DNA of 35,387 bases from Nocardiopsaceae bacterium (GCA_017354375.1 JAFMRC010000006.1:1-35387); one strand, 5' to 3'; shown: positions 24,458 through 33,920, numbered from the stretch's first letter. The notes: generated by a model from the letters alone, not told the origin. Program-made: numbers and translations.

Positions 24458-26388
24458 GAGCAGATGAGGCCGAGGAGGCAGTTCCCCGACGGGGGGTTGC
24501 CGCCGCCCCCGCCGCCGCCTCCTCCGCCGCTGCCGCCCCCGCCTCCGGACGTCGGCGGCGGGCTGGGTGGCGGGTTGCTACTCGGCGGCGATGTCGGCGG
24601 GTGGGTCGCCGGGGGCGGGGCGGCGGGTGAGGACGCGGCCGGCGAGGAGGGCTTGGCGTGCTTGGGCGTGTGCGGCTTGTGATGCTTGCCGGTCTTGCCC
24701 GGGGCCGTCGCGGGGGTGGTGGCCCGGTGCGTGGCGGCCCGCTTCTTGTTGGGGGCCGGCTTCACGGCGGACAGCGGGGAATGGTGGGAGGAGGTGCTGT
24801 TCGACGCCGGGGAGGCGTGCAGCGCCCCTGTGGCGACCACCCCGGCCAGGCCGGCGCCGCTGGCCAGGACGAGGGCGCCGATCCCCATCGCCGCGCGACG
24901 CCGGCCGCGGTTGCGCCCGGTGCTCGCTAGCTGGCCGGTCATGTCGCCGTACGCCGCGAACGAGTCGGTGTCGGACCCGGCATCGTCGAAGCCGAGATCG
25001 TCGTACCCGGCATCGTCGTACCCGGGCGTGTCGTAGCCGTAGTCGTCGTAGCCGTCGTCGTCGTACTCGGGGTCCTCGTACCCGGCGTCCTCGTAGTCGT
25101 ACCCGGGGGGCGTGTCGCGGACGGCCGGGAACCCGCCATCGATGGCCGTTTCGCGCAGGGCCGGCATATCGTGAGGATCCCCGGGCTCGGCAAGCCCGCC
25201 TGGTTCCCAGAGGGCCAGCGCGCCGCCGGGGTCGCGGGCCTCGTCCGGCCCGCCGAAGTCGTCGGGTCCTCCGAAGTCGTCCGGCCCGCCGAAGCCGCTC
25301 AGCTCGTCAAGGTCGTCCGGTTGCCACTCGCCTGGTTCCCAGAGGGCCAGCGCGCCGCCGGGGTCGCGGGCCTCGCCCGGCCCGCCGAAGCCGCTCAGCC
25401 CGCCGGAGCCGCTCAGCCCGCCGGGTTCGCCCGGTCCGCCAAGCTCGTCCGCTTCCCAGAGGGCCAGCGCGCTGCCGGGCGCGGGCACCCCGCTGACGGG
25501 GGAAATCGGCGGCGGGCTGACGGGGGCGCTCAGCGGAGCCTTGCGGTGCCGGGGCATCGGCCTGCCGGACGTGATGGCGCTGCGGACCGCCCGCGCGAGC
25601 CCCGCCAGTTCGCCCGCGTCAGACAGGCGCTGCTCGGGATCCTTCGCGGTCAGCCTGGCGATTAGGTCCGCTACCTCGTAGGGGGTATCCGCGGGCAGCG
25701 GCGGCAGGGGCGCGTAGAGGTGCCCGGCCATCACCTCGGCGGGCGTGCCCTCGTACGGTGGCACCCCGGTGAGGCACTCGTGCATGACGATGCCCAGCGA
25801 GTACAGGTCAGCCGCGGGGGTGCCCGAGCCGCCGGCGATCCGCTCCGGCGCCAGGTACTGGGTGGTGCCCATGACCAGGCTGGGGTCGGTGACCGGCGCG
25901 GACCCGACGGCGTGCGCGATCCCGAAGTCCGTGATCTTAACCTCGCCGTCTGGGCCGAGCAGGATGTTGCCGGGCTTGATGTCGCGGTGCACCAGGCCGG
26001 CCTCGTGCGCGGCGGCGAGCCCGGTCGCCGCGCTGGCCAGCACGTCCAGCGCGTACGCGGGCGTGATCGGCTCGCTGGCCACCACGTCGGCCAGCGACGG
26101 CCCGTCCACGAGCTCCATGATCAGGTATGGCGGTCCCTCGAAGGGGTTGTCCCCGTAGTCGTAGACTTGCGCGATGCACGGGTGAGCGAGGGATCCGGCA
26201 TGCCGCGCCTCGGCCCGGAACCGCGACAGGGTCTCGGGATGGTCCGCGTACTCGGGACGCAGGAGCTTCACCGCGACCGGCCGCTGTAGTACCAGGTCGG
26301 TCGCCCGCCAGACCTGGCCTACGCCACCGGCGGCGATGGGCTCGTCTAGCCGGTAGCGCTCTGCGAGTACTACACCACTTTTCACCAC
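24454..26388 (-). CDS. Serine/threonine protein kinase with repeat-rich linker, TM segment and Pro/Gly-rich tail
   Basis: LAERYRLDEPIAAGGVGQVWRATD, VAVKLL, HRDIKPGNILLG, DFGIAHA, GTTQYLAPE; TM AAMGIGALVLASGAGLAGVVATGAL. Confidence 0.95.
   Translation of the reverse strand: MVKSGVVLAERYRLDEPIAAGGVGQVWRATDLVLQRPVAVKLLRPEYADHPETLSRFRAEARHAGSLAHPCIAQVYDYGDNPFEGPPYLIMELVDGPSLADVVASEPITPAYALDVLASAATGLAAAHEAGLVHRDIKPGNILLGPDGEVKITDFGIAHAVGSAPVTDPSLVMGTTQYLAPERIAGGSGTPAADLYSLGIVMHECLTGVPPYEGTPAEVMAGHLYAPLPPLPADTPYEVADLIARLTAKDPEQRLSDAGELAGLARAVRSAITSGRPMPRHRKAPLSAPVSPPPISPVSGVPAPGSALALWEADELGGPGEPGGLSGSGGLSGFGGPGEARDPGGALALWEPGEWQPDDLDELSGFGGPDDFGGPDDFGGPDEARDPGGALALWEPGGLAEPGDPHDMPALRETAIDGGFPAVRDTPPGYDYEDAGYEDPEYDDDGYDDYGYDTPGYDDAGYDDLGFDDAGSDTDSFAAYGDMTGQLASTGRNRGRRRAAMGIGALVLASGAGLAGVVATGALHASPASNSTSSHHSPLSAVKPAPNKKRAATHRATTPATAPGKTGKHHKPHTPKHAKPSSPAASSPAAPPPATHPPTSPPSSNPPPSPPPTSGGGGGSGGGGGGGGGGNPPSGNCLLGLICS
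25198..25390. repeat. In-frame direct repeat (~60 bp, 132-bp spacing) within kinase linker, encoding ARDPGGALALWEPG
   Basis: tggttcccagagggccagcgcgccgccggggtcgcgggcctcg at 25201 and again at 25333. Confidence 0.85.
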
Positions 26389-26530
26389 GATTCCCCCAGA
26401 TTACCCCCGCGCCACGGACGAAACACGTGTTCCCGGCAAAAGCCATCAGGCCCTTGACGGGTTCGCGCCATCCGCGGCTAGCTGCCCGTCCTCAACAGGA
26501 TCTCACGATTTCCTCTGCCGCGAGGTACTT

Positions 26531-26570
26531 TCTCCTGATAGCCAGGGCACCCTCCTGATAGCCAGGGAAC
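26531..26570. repeat. Two tandem 20-bp direct repeats (Y)CTCCTGATAGCCAGGG(C/A)AC
   Basis: tctcctgatagccagggcac / cctcctgatagccagggaac read directly. Confidence 0.85.
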
Positions 26571-26765
26571 CTCAGCCGTAAGCCGTGCCTCCGGCCAGGC
26601 CGGCGGGTAGCGAGGGACGGACCTGAATCTGAGCGTTTCTCCAGCAAATCATCAGGTTAAGGGTGATCAATAGACTCAGGGTGGGATAGCGAGGCTGCGG
26701 GGGCAAGCCTGTGATGGGTTGATGGCAACGGGTGACTAACACGGACGATTGAGGGGCGAGCGTTG

Positions 26766-28211
26766 ATGAGCGAGGGCAGCGGGCACGGCCCTGAAGGGCG
26801 CGAGCACGGCCCTGAAGGGCATGGTGAACCACCGGTTGGCTACGGCGGCTACGGGTTTCCTCCGCCTCCGCCTCCGCCCCCGCCGCCGAGGCGACGGGGC
26901 AGCGGGGCGCTGAGCCACCTGGCGGTGGCGGTTCTCGCGGCCGCGGTGGGCATCGGCACCACGCTGGCGCTGTACCACCCGGTATCGGACTCGGCGGGCA
27001 TCGGTCGCCCGGCGGCACCCGGCCCCGGGTCGGACCCCGGGGCCAGTCCCCAGTCCCCGGGGGGCGACGGCTCGTCCAGCACGCAGGGGGTGGAGAGCAA
27101 GGTCGAGCCCGGCCTGGTCATCATCAGCACCACGATGCAGTACAACAGCGAGGGCGGGGCCGCCACCGGGATGGTCATCAACAGCGATGGCCTGGTGCTC
27201 ACCAACAACCACGTGATCGAAGACTCGACCAAGCTGTCGGCCACCGTGGTATCGACCGGCAAGACGTACACCGCGACCGTGGTCGGCTACGACCAGACCG
27301 GAGACATCGGGCTGATCAAGCTGAAGGGTGCCTCCGGGCTGCGCACCGTCCCGCTCGGCGACTCCTCGACGGTCAAGAGCGGTGACCCGGTGGTGGCGCT
27401 GGGCAATGCCGAGGGCCAGGGAGACATCAGCCCGGCGACCGGCCAGATCACCGGTGTCAACCAGACCATCACCGCCAGCGACCAGGGCGGCTCGATCACC
27501 AGCGAGACGCTGCACGGAATGCTCCAGACCAACGCCGGCATCGTCTCCGGTGACTCCGGCGGCCCGCTGGCCACCACGTCCGGCCGGGTCATCGGCATGG
27601 ACACGGCCGGCGACAGCGCGAGCACGGGCCAGCAGTCCCCGGGGGCCGCCGGATTCGCCATCCCGATCAACACCGCGATGTCGGTGGCGAGGCAGATCCT
27701 CGCGGGCCACGCGACGCCGAAGATCACGATCGGCTACCCGCCGTTCATCGGGATATGGGTCGCGGACTCCAGTTCGGCCGCGGGCAAGAGCAGCAACCCG
27801 AAGGTCCAGGCCCGCGATCAGCGCAACCAGCAGTCCGGGGCCGGCAGCGGGAACCCGTTCGGCGGCGGCCCCGGTGGCGGCGGCGGCCCCGGTGGCGGTG
27901 GCGGCTCCAGCCAGCCGGCCCCATCCTGCTACACGAGCAACGCCGGGCTGGTCATTCCGTCTGACATCGCCCCGGTCAAGTCCGGCTCGCTGCTGGACGG
28001 CGTGATCTGCGACAGCCCGGCGGAGAAGGCCGGGATGACCAGCGGGTCGGTGATCACAGCGGTCAACGGCCGGGCGGCGGGCACGCCGGACCATCTCACG
28101 AGCATGCTGGCCAAGCTCAAGCCCGGCGACACGGCCGCCATCACCTGGGTGAGCCCGTCGGGCAAGCGGACCACCAGCAACGTCCACCTGGCGGCGGGCC
28201 CTCCCAAGTAA
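26766..28211 (+). CDS. Trypsin-like serine protease with PDZ domain (HtrA/DegP-like), membrane-anchored
   Basis: VLTNNHVIED (His), TGDIGLIKL (Asp), AGIVSGDSGGPL (Ser); PDZ VICDSPAEKAGMTSGSVITAVNG; Gly-rich linker. Confidence 0.93.
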   Translation: MSEGSGHGPEGREHGPEGHGEPPVGYGGYGFPPPPPPPPPPRRRGSGALSHLAVAVLAAAVGIGTTLALYHPVSDSAGIGRPAAPGPGSDPGASPQSPGGDGSSSTQGVESKVEPGLVIISTTMQYNSEGGAATGMVINSDGLVLTNNHVIEDSTKLSATVVSTGKTYTATVVGYDQTGDIGLIKLKGASGLRTVPLGDSSTVKSGDPVVALGNAEGQGDISPATGQITGVNQTITASDQGGSITSETLHGMLQTNAGIVSGDSGGPLATTSGRVIGMDTAGDSASTGQQSPGAAGFAIPINTAMSVARQILAGHATPKITIGYPPFIGIWVADSSSAAGKSSNPKVQARDQRNQQSGAGSGNPFGGGPGGGGGPGGGGGSSQPAPSCYTSNAGLVIPSDIAPVKSGSLLDGVICDSPAEKAGMTSGSVITAVNGRAAGTPDHLTSMLAKLKPGDTAAITWVSPSGKRTTSNVHLAAGPPK

Positions 28212-28229
28212 CCTACGAGGTCATCTAAC

Positions 28230-29900
28230 TCACGGTGTCATCGCCGACGGCAGCACGCCCCGGTAGAACAGGGCGATCAGCAGCAAGTACGCCAGCAGCA
28301 CCAGGGTCCAGGGCAGGTTGTGCCGGATCACCTGGCCCTCGCGGCGGACGAACCTGCTGGTGGCGACGCCCACGCTCGCGGTCTGCGGAGCGACCGGCTT
28401 GCCGACCTCGGCCCCGACCGAGTTCAGCGAAGGCAGCAGCAGGACCGGCATGTGCAGCAGCCCGCCGATCGACCCCTGGAACCCGCCGAACAGCGCGTTC
28501 GTGGACGTGTTGCTGCCGGACAGCGCCACGCCGATCCACCCGACGATCGGAGCCAGGACCAGGAACGCCGGGCCGATCCGGGAGAAGCCGTAGGCCATCG
28601 AGTTCGCCATGCCGGAGTAGTTGAACACGTCCGCGAGGCCGAAGATGATCGGGGCGACCAGCAGCGCTCCCCACATCTGCGACAGCGTGGTGCGGAACGC
28701 GTCGGCGATTTCCCGTGCCCGCACCCGCAGCACCGCGACGATGACGAGCCAGGACACCAGGATCCAGGTGCCGGCCACGGCGGGGGAGAACTCCCACTCG
28801 ACGTCGGTCGCGGCGTGCGGGGCCAGGGAGCTCACCGCGGACACCGCGGGCTTGGCGAAGTCGTAGTTGCTCAGGTGCGACCACGGCCCGGTCGCCGCCA
28901 CCACGACCACGATCAGGATGCCGAACGGGACGAATCCCCGGATCGCCTCCCGGCGGCCAGCCGCCGCCCCGCCAGCCGCCGCCTCGTCAGCCGCCGCCCC
29001 GGCCCCGGCCGGGTCGGGAGTGCCGCCTCTGGCCGCCAGGGGCACGCCGCCGAACCCGAGGGTCTCGCGGGGCCTCCAGAACCGCAGCAGCAGCAGGATC
29101 GCGCCGAACGACACGACGGCGCCGATGATGTCGGGCAGGTACGGGCCGAGGAACTGCGAGGTCGGGTACTGCCCGAGGATGTAGGAGAAGGAGCCGACCA
29201 GCGCGAGCGGCCAGACGCCGCGCAACCCCCGCTTGCCGGTGACCAGCCAGATGAGGATCCACGGCGGCAGCAGGGCGAGGATCGCGACGATCCGCCCGAT
29301 CGAGGCCGACAGCTGGTCGAGCCCCAGCCCGGTCACCGTCGACAGCGCGATGATGGGCGCGCCGAGCGCGCCGAACGACACCGGCGCGTTGTTGGCGATC
29401 GCCGCCACCCGGATCGCGTCGATCTCGGCCACGCCGATGCCGATCAGGATCGGGGCGATCACCGCCCACGGGTAGCCGAACCCCACGAGGCCCTCCAGCA
29501 GCGCGCCCAGCGACCAGGCCAGCAGGATGGTCTGCACCCGGACGTCCGCGGTGGCCTGCGCGACCAGCCACCGACGGAAGTCGCCGAACACCCCGGTGCG
29601 GACCAGCGTGTTGTAGATGACCACGCCCCAGAAGACGATCCAGTCGATCGACCAGACCCCCGTCGCCGCGCCGATCCCGTAGGCGCCGAACGCGTCGGCG
29701 ACCGGGGTCTTCCACACGGTGGCCGCGAGGACGATCGTGACGACCGCGCCAATGATGACCGCCTGCCACGCCGACATGCGCAGCACCGGGAGCAGGATCA
29801 GCAGGACCACGATCGGGACGAGCGCGACGAGCGTGCTGCCGAGCGTAGTGTGCAGCGGGTCAAGTGATTGGACGAAGGACGGCATCGCGGCGGCGATCAT
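28230..29900 (-). CDS. lldP: L-lactate permease family transporter
   Basis: LLEGLVGFGYPWAVIAPILIGIGV, AIANNAPVSFGALGAPIIALSTVTGL, WIGVALSGSNTSTNALFGGFQ...ASVGVATS. Confidence 0.93.
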   Translation of the reverse strand: MIAAAMPSFVQSLDPLHTTLGSTLVALVPIVVLLILLPVLRMSAWQAVIIGAVVTIVLAATVWKTPVADAFGAYGIGAATGVWSIDWIVFWGVVIYNTLVRTGVFGDFRRWLVAQATADVRVQTILLAWSLGALLEGLVGFGYPWAVIAPILIGIGVAEIDAIRVAAIANNAPVSFGALGAPIIALSTVTGLGLDQLSASIGRIVAILALLPPWILIWLVTGKRGLRGVWPLALVGSFSYILGQYPTSQFLGPYLPDIIGAVVSFGAILLLLRFWRPRETLGFGGVPLAARGGTPDPAGAGAAADEAAAGGAAAGRREAIRGFVPFGILIVVVVAATGPWSHLSNYDFAKPAVSAVSSLAPHAATDVEWEFSPAVAGTWILVSWLVIVAVLRVRAREIADAFRTTLSQMWGALLVAPIIFGLADVFNYSGMANSMAYGFSRIGPAFLVLAPIVGWIGVALSGSNTSTNALFGGFQGSIGGLLHMPVLLLPSLNSVGAEVGKPVAPQTASVGVATSRFVRREGQVIRHNLPWTLVLLAYLLLIALFYRGVLPSAMTP

Positions 29901-29987
29901 CCGGCATCACGCTCCTCACGGGTAAGACCGGCATCATTGCACCAATGATCTTGCGCGCCGAAGCGAACGATTGCAATAGGCGGGTTG

Positions 29988-30512
29988 TCAGCCCTTGTAG
30001 CCGGCGGGCGGGCCTTCCTGGGGGCCGGCCTGGGGCTCGAACGCGGCGGAGTAGACGGCGAACCGTTCCTTCCACGCGTCCGGGCGTGCGGGCAGGCCGG
30101 CGAGCCGGTCGAGGCAGTCGTCCCAGCCCGCGGCGTTGCGGGCCGCCCACCCGGGTTCGAGCCGGTCGGTGAGGACGAGCCGCGTGCCCCCGTCGTGCGG
30201 GAAAAGCTCGAATGTCAGGGTTTCCGCCTCGCCCCAGGTGTAGGACAGGAGCCTCGGCTCGTCAACCTCCAGCACCTGGCCGGCCAGCGTCATGTCGATG
30301 ACGTCGGCCGGGAACGGGAACGAGATCGTCGCGCCGACGACCCAGCGGCAGCCCTCCACGATCACGTCGCACGGGAACCAGCTCTTGAGCTCGGCCCGGT
30401 CGGTGATCGCCCGCCACACCACCTCGGGCGGGTCGGGCAGGTGCCGTTCGAGGCGCACCGCGGGCTTGTCGCCGGAGGCGTCGAGCGTGCCAGTGGTCGT
30501 TATGTCCGTCAT
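29988..30512 (-). CDS. SRPBCC (AHSA1-type) family protein
   Basis: VRLERHLPDPPEVVWRAITDRAELKSWFPCDV ... RLVLTDRLEP...GWDDCLDRLAG. Confidence 0.92.
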   Translation of the reverse strand: MTDITTTGTLDASGDKPAVRLERHLPDPPEVVWRAITDRAELKSWFPCDVIVEGCRWVVGATISFPFPADVIDMTLAGQVLEVDEPRLLSYTWGEAETLTFELFPHDGGTRLVLTDRLEPGWAARNAAGWDDCLDRLAGLPARPDAWKERFAVYSAAFEPQAGPQEGPPAGYKG

Positions 30513-30826
30513 GTCTCTCTCCTGCGGTCGAGGTGTGCTTCGAGGCGGTCGAGGCTGGCCTCCCAGAACTTCCGGTACGGGGCCAGCCAGGCGTCCAGCT
30601 CAGCCAGCGGCTCGGGCCGGATCCGGTAGAACCGGCGCTGCGCGTCGGCGCGGACGGTCACCAGGCCGGCGTCCCGCAGCACCCGCAGGTGCTTGGAGAC
30701 CGCGGGCTGGCTCAGCCCGAGCCGTCCCACCAGCTCGCCGACCGGCAGCTCGCCGTCGCGGAGCAGGTCGAGGATCGCCTGTCGGCTCGGCTCGGCCAGC
30801 ACCTGCAACGTGGTGGTCATCGCCAT
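30509..30826 (-). CDS. ArsR-family HTH transcriptional regulator
   Basis: LAEPSRQAILDLLRDGELPVGELVGRLGLSQPAVSKHLRVLRDAGLV; ATGA overlap with SRPBCC gene. Confidence 0.95.
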   Translation of the reverse strand: MAMTTTLQVLAEPSRQAILDLLRDGELPVGELVGRLGLSQPAVSKHLRVLRDAGLVTVRADAQRRFYRIRPEPLAELDAWLAPYRKFWEASLDRLEAHLDRRRET

Positions 30827-30849
30827 GACCGCAAGGATGCCATTCCAGT

Positions 30850-30876
30850 TATATACCTGTCAAGGAATATATAGAG
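30850..30876 (-). promoter_or_regulatory. AT-rich dyad with TTGACA -35-like hexamer upstream of ArsR gene
   Basis: tatatacctgtcaaggaatatatag; imperfect inverted repeat, 24+ nt upstream of ArsR start. Confidence 0.35.
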
Positions 30877-30949
30877 TCGGAATAGCGGCGCCTGACGCGG
30901 GTAGACGGGACGCGACCTTGCAGAGCGGGAGACGTGAGGAGGGCACGCA

Positions 30950-31249
30950 GTGCCCGAGCAACACGAACTCGAATACATCGGCACCGCGCGATCAGGAGCC
31001 GATATCTGGCAGTGCCCGCATTGCGAGCACCGGATGCTGACCCGCTGGTGGCCGTCGTTCCAGGCCGAGGTGCTGAGCGAGGGCGACCGGGGCGTCGCCC
31101 ATTCCGGGAACCTGGGCGCGCCGATGGCTGGCCGTCAAGCGCTGCGCGGCCCGGCCGCGCCACTGACCGCGGGGGAGCGGAACTGGCTGGACAGCCTCGG
31201 CATCGACTGGGACGCCAACGGCTCCGGCCGCGGCGAATCCGCCGCCTGA
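30950..31249 (+). CDS. Small hypothetical protein (CPHC motif)
   Basis: GTG start with gagga SD; WQCPHCEHRMLTRWW. Confidence 0.55.
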   Translation: MPEQHELEYIGTARSGADIWQCPHCEHRMLTRWWPSFQAEVLSEGDRGVAHSGNLGAPMAGRQALRGPAAPLTAGERNWLDSLGIDWDANGSGRGESAA

Positions 31250-31369
31250 CGCGGTCGCGCTACAAGCGGACCGCGCGGCGGTACGCCTCGCCGTGCTCGC
31301 GGCAGCTGACATGGCAACCTTTTGACAGCAATTTGTGATCATGGCGATGCTCGGTGTAGTTTCCCGGGC

Positions 31370-32290
31370 ATGTCCGTTACATCCGAGCATGAAGCGCTGC
31401 ACCGGGTCTTCCAGCATGATCCGGGCCTGTACTCCCGCGCCGTCGAGCGCGCCCTCGGCGTCAAGCTGGCGGTGCCCGACGACCTGTCGGAATTGAGCGT
31501 GGACCTGACCGAGACCCGGCCGGTGGAGCGGCGGGCGGACTCGGTGCTGCGCGCCGAGTTCCCGGCCGGGGACGCCGGGCCGGTCCTGATCGTTGAGTCG
31601 CAGACCGGGGAGGATGAGACCCGGCGCAGGCGGTGGCCGTATTACATCGCCTTCGTGCGGGATAAGTACGACTGCCAGGTCGTACTTCTAGTGGTGTGCG
31701 GCAAGAAGAAAACGGCGCAGTGGGCGCGGGTGCCGATCGAGGTCGGGGAACCGGGCGCGGTCTGCATGACCGTGACCCCGCTGGTGCTGGGGCCGGATAA
31801 CGTGCCGGCGGTGGTGACCGTCGAGGACGCGGTCGCGGACCTGCCGTTCGCGGTGTTCTCGGCGCTGACGCACAGCCGCAGCCGGGGCCGGCAGAAGGAT
31901 GCGATACTAGACTCACTGGCGGCGGCGCTGAAGACGATCGACGTGCGGGCCGCGGCCGAGCTGGCCGAGTTCACCGAGGTCGGCTTGGGTAAGACCGCGG
32001 CCGGGAAGAAGTGGAGGGCACTGATGGCAACCAGGACTTTCCCGTACGCCTCCGAGCAGCGTTCCCAGGGCCGGTCGGAGGGCCGGGCAGAAGGCCGGGC
32101 AGAGGGCCGGGCCGCGGGCAAGGCGGAGAGCCGGGCGGAGGACATCCTGCTGATCCTCGACAAGCGCAAGATCGAGGTGGATGACGATGTGCGTAAGCGC
32201 ATCACGTCCTGCACCGACTTGAAGACGCTGGAGAAGTGGCTGGGCCGTTCCCTGACCGCGGCCAGGGCCGAGGACCTGTTCAAGGACTGA
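31370..32290 (+). CDS. Rpn-family recombination-promoting nuclease-like / PD-(D/E)XK protein
   Basis: RRADSVLRAEFPAGDAGPVLIVESQTGEDETRRRRWPYYIAFVRDKY; C-terminal GRxEGRAEGR repeats and helical tail; ATG 31370 preferred. Confidence 0.7.
   Translation: MSVTSEHEALHRVFQHDPGLYSRAVERALGVKLAVPDDLSELSVDLTETRPVERRADSVLRAEFPAGDAGPVLIVESQTGEDETRRRRWPYYIAFVRDKYDCQVVLLVVCGKKKTAQWARVPIEVGEPGAVCMTVTPLVLGPDNVPAVVTVEDAVADLPFAVFSALTHSRSRGRQKDAILDSLAAALKTIDVRAAAELAEFTEVGLGKTAAGKKWRALMATRTFPYASEQRSQGRSEGRAEGRAEGRAAGKAESRAEDILLILDKRKIEVDDDVRKRITSCTDLKTLEKWLGRSLTAARAEDLFKD
32069..32116. repeat. Four tandem 12-bp degenerate units (ggccggkcrgar), encoding GR(S/A)E
   Basis: ggccggtcggag ggccgggcagaa ggccgggcagag ggccgggccgcg. 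Confidence 0.85.
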
Positions 32291-32310
32291 GGGGCGAAGG
32301 CGGACGCGGA

Positions 32311-33165
32311 TCAGATCTCGGCCAGGAGGCGGCGCAGGATGTCCGGGGTGGCGTCGGCGTCCTCCGCCTGGGTCGTGAGCAGGTTCATCCAGTGCCGGTA
32401 GTACTCCAGGTCGGCGGGCCGGTCGGGGTACACGGCCGTGTTGAGGTGCTCGAGGTAGGCCACGTCGGGAAGATCGGGATCGGGTAGCCGCAGCACCGTG
32501 AACGGGGCCTCGGCCACCGGCCCGAACCGGCGCAACGGCAGCACCTGGATGGTGACGTGCCCGATGTCGCAGGCGTCGAGGAGCCGCTTGAGCTGAGCGG
32601 ACATCGTGGCCCGGTTGCCGAACGCCCTGAGCAGCACGGCCTCGTCGAGCAGCGCCCACAGGTGCGGCGGCCGTGGCCGCGCCAGGATGTCCTGGCGGCG
32701 CATCCGCAGCTCGACCATGCGGTCGACCTCGAACACGTCCGCCGATCCGTGCCCGGACCTGATGACCGCGCTGGCGTAGTCGGGGGTCTGCAGCAGCCCG
32801 GGGACGAACTGGGTCTCATACCCGCGGATCACCGAGGCCGACTGCTCCAGCCCGAGATAGTTCTCGAACCAGCCGGGTATCACGTCCCGGTACGGATGCC
32901 ACCATTCGGCGCTGTTGGCCACCCGGGCCAGCCCCAGCAGGGCGGTCCGCTCCGCCTCGCCCGTGACGCCGTACAGCGTGCACAGGTCGGCCACGTCGCG
33001 GGACTTGAAGCCGGTCCGCCCCAGCTCCAGCCGGCTCATCTTGGAGTCCGAACCCCGGATGGACCGGCCCGCCGCCTCGCGCGTTACCCCGGATGCCTCC
33101 CGCAGCCGGCGTAGCTCCTTCCCGAGCGCCACCCGGGCCAGCATCGGGCTGGTGACTTCCTCCAC
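32311..33165 (-). CDS. XRE-family regulator with DUF5753 domain
   Basis: HTH KELRRLREASGVTREAAGRSIRGSDSKMSRLELGRTGFKSRDVADLC; YLGLEQSASVIRGYETQFVPGLLQTPDYASAVI is typical DUF5753. Confidence 0.93.
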   Translation of the reverse strand: MEEVTSPMLARVALGKELRRLREASGVTREAAGRSIRGSDSKMSRLELGRTGFKSRDVADLCTLYGVTGEAERTALLGLARVANSAEWWHPYRDVIPGWFENYLGLEQSASVIRGYETQFVPGLLQTPDYASAVIRSGHGSADVFEVDRMVELRMRRQDILARPRPPHLWALLDEAVLLRAFGNRATMSAQLKRLLDACDIGHVTIQVLPLRRFGPVAEAPFTVLRLPDPDLPDVAYLEHLNTAVYPDRPADLEYYRHWMNLLTTQAEDADATPDILRRLLAEI

Positions 33166-33167
33166 CG

Positions 33168-33660
33168 CTACGGCTTGCGGCCGACGGCGGCGTACGCGTC
33201 GAGCGCCTCCGGCGGATCCCCGGACGGCGTGGCCTCGGGCCGCCAGCGCGTGATCGAGACCACGCCGGGCTCCACTATCTCCATCCCGTCGAAGAACCCG
33301 GCGAGCTCCGCGGGGGTGCGGTGGCGGCCGGGCGGCGTGCCATGCTGGTTCCAGTACGCGATGGCCGCGGCCATCTTCTCCCCGGTGACCTCCAGGGTCG
33401 GGTGCTCGATCGCCAGGTAGCTGCCTGACGGCAGCGCCCGCATGAGCTGGCCGGTTATCGCGTACGCCTCGTCGTTGTCCAGCACGTGCCACAGCACGCC
33501 GAGCATCGTGACGGCGACGGGCTGGCCGAAGTCCAGCGTCCGCCCGGCGGCGGCGAGGATGCCGCCGGGGTCGTGCATGTCGGCGTGGACGTAATCGGTG
33601 ACTCCCTCCGGGGTGCTGGTCAGCAGCGCCTTGGCGTGCACCAGCACCAGCGGGTCAGAG
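33168..33660 (-). pseudogene. 5'-truncated SAM-dependent methyltransferase (DUF574/Methyltransf_19 type)
   Basis: Homology begins abruptly at DPLVLVHAKALLTSTPEGVTDYVHADMHDPGGILAAAGRTLDF; upstream SAM-binding N-terminal half absent; ORF runs to 33746 in unrelated sequence. Confidence 0.8.
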
Positions 33661-33708
33661 GTGTTCGGGTTGTTCACACGGACGGACAACCCCCGCACCA
33701 CAAGGGGA

Positions 33709-33879
33709 ATGACCCACATGACCAGCTCATACACGGTAACGACCACCTACACCGACGGCACTGTCAGCCGCTACGGCACGACGCAAGATGCCGCTTACCA
33801 GCGTATTTGTACCGAAATCAGTCGTCCGACGCCAGACGTCACCGCCGTAGACATCCGACCTGCCATGCCTGGCAAGTAA
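33709..33879 (+). CDS. Small hypothetical protein of the integrative element
   Basis: ATG 33709 with aagggg SD: MTHMTSSYTVTTTYTDGTVSRYGTTQDAAYQRICTEISRPTPDVTAVDIRPAMPGK. Confidence 0.5.
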   Translation: MTHMTSSYTVTTTYTDGTVSRYGTTQDAAYQRICTEISRPTPDVTAVDIRPAMPGK

Positions 33880-33920
33880 ACCCGAAATCTATACTTGACC
33901 AGCAGGAATCAGGAGCGACA

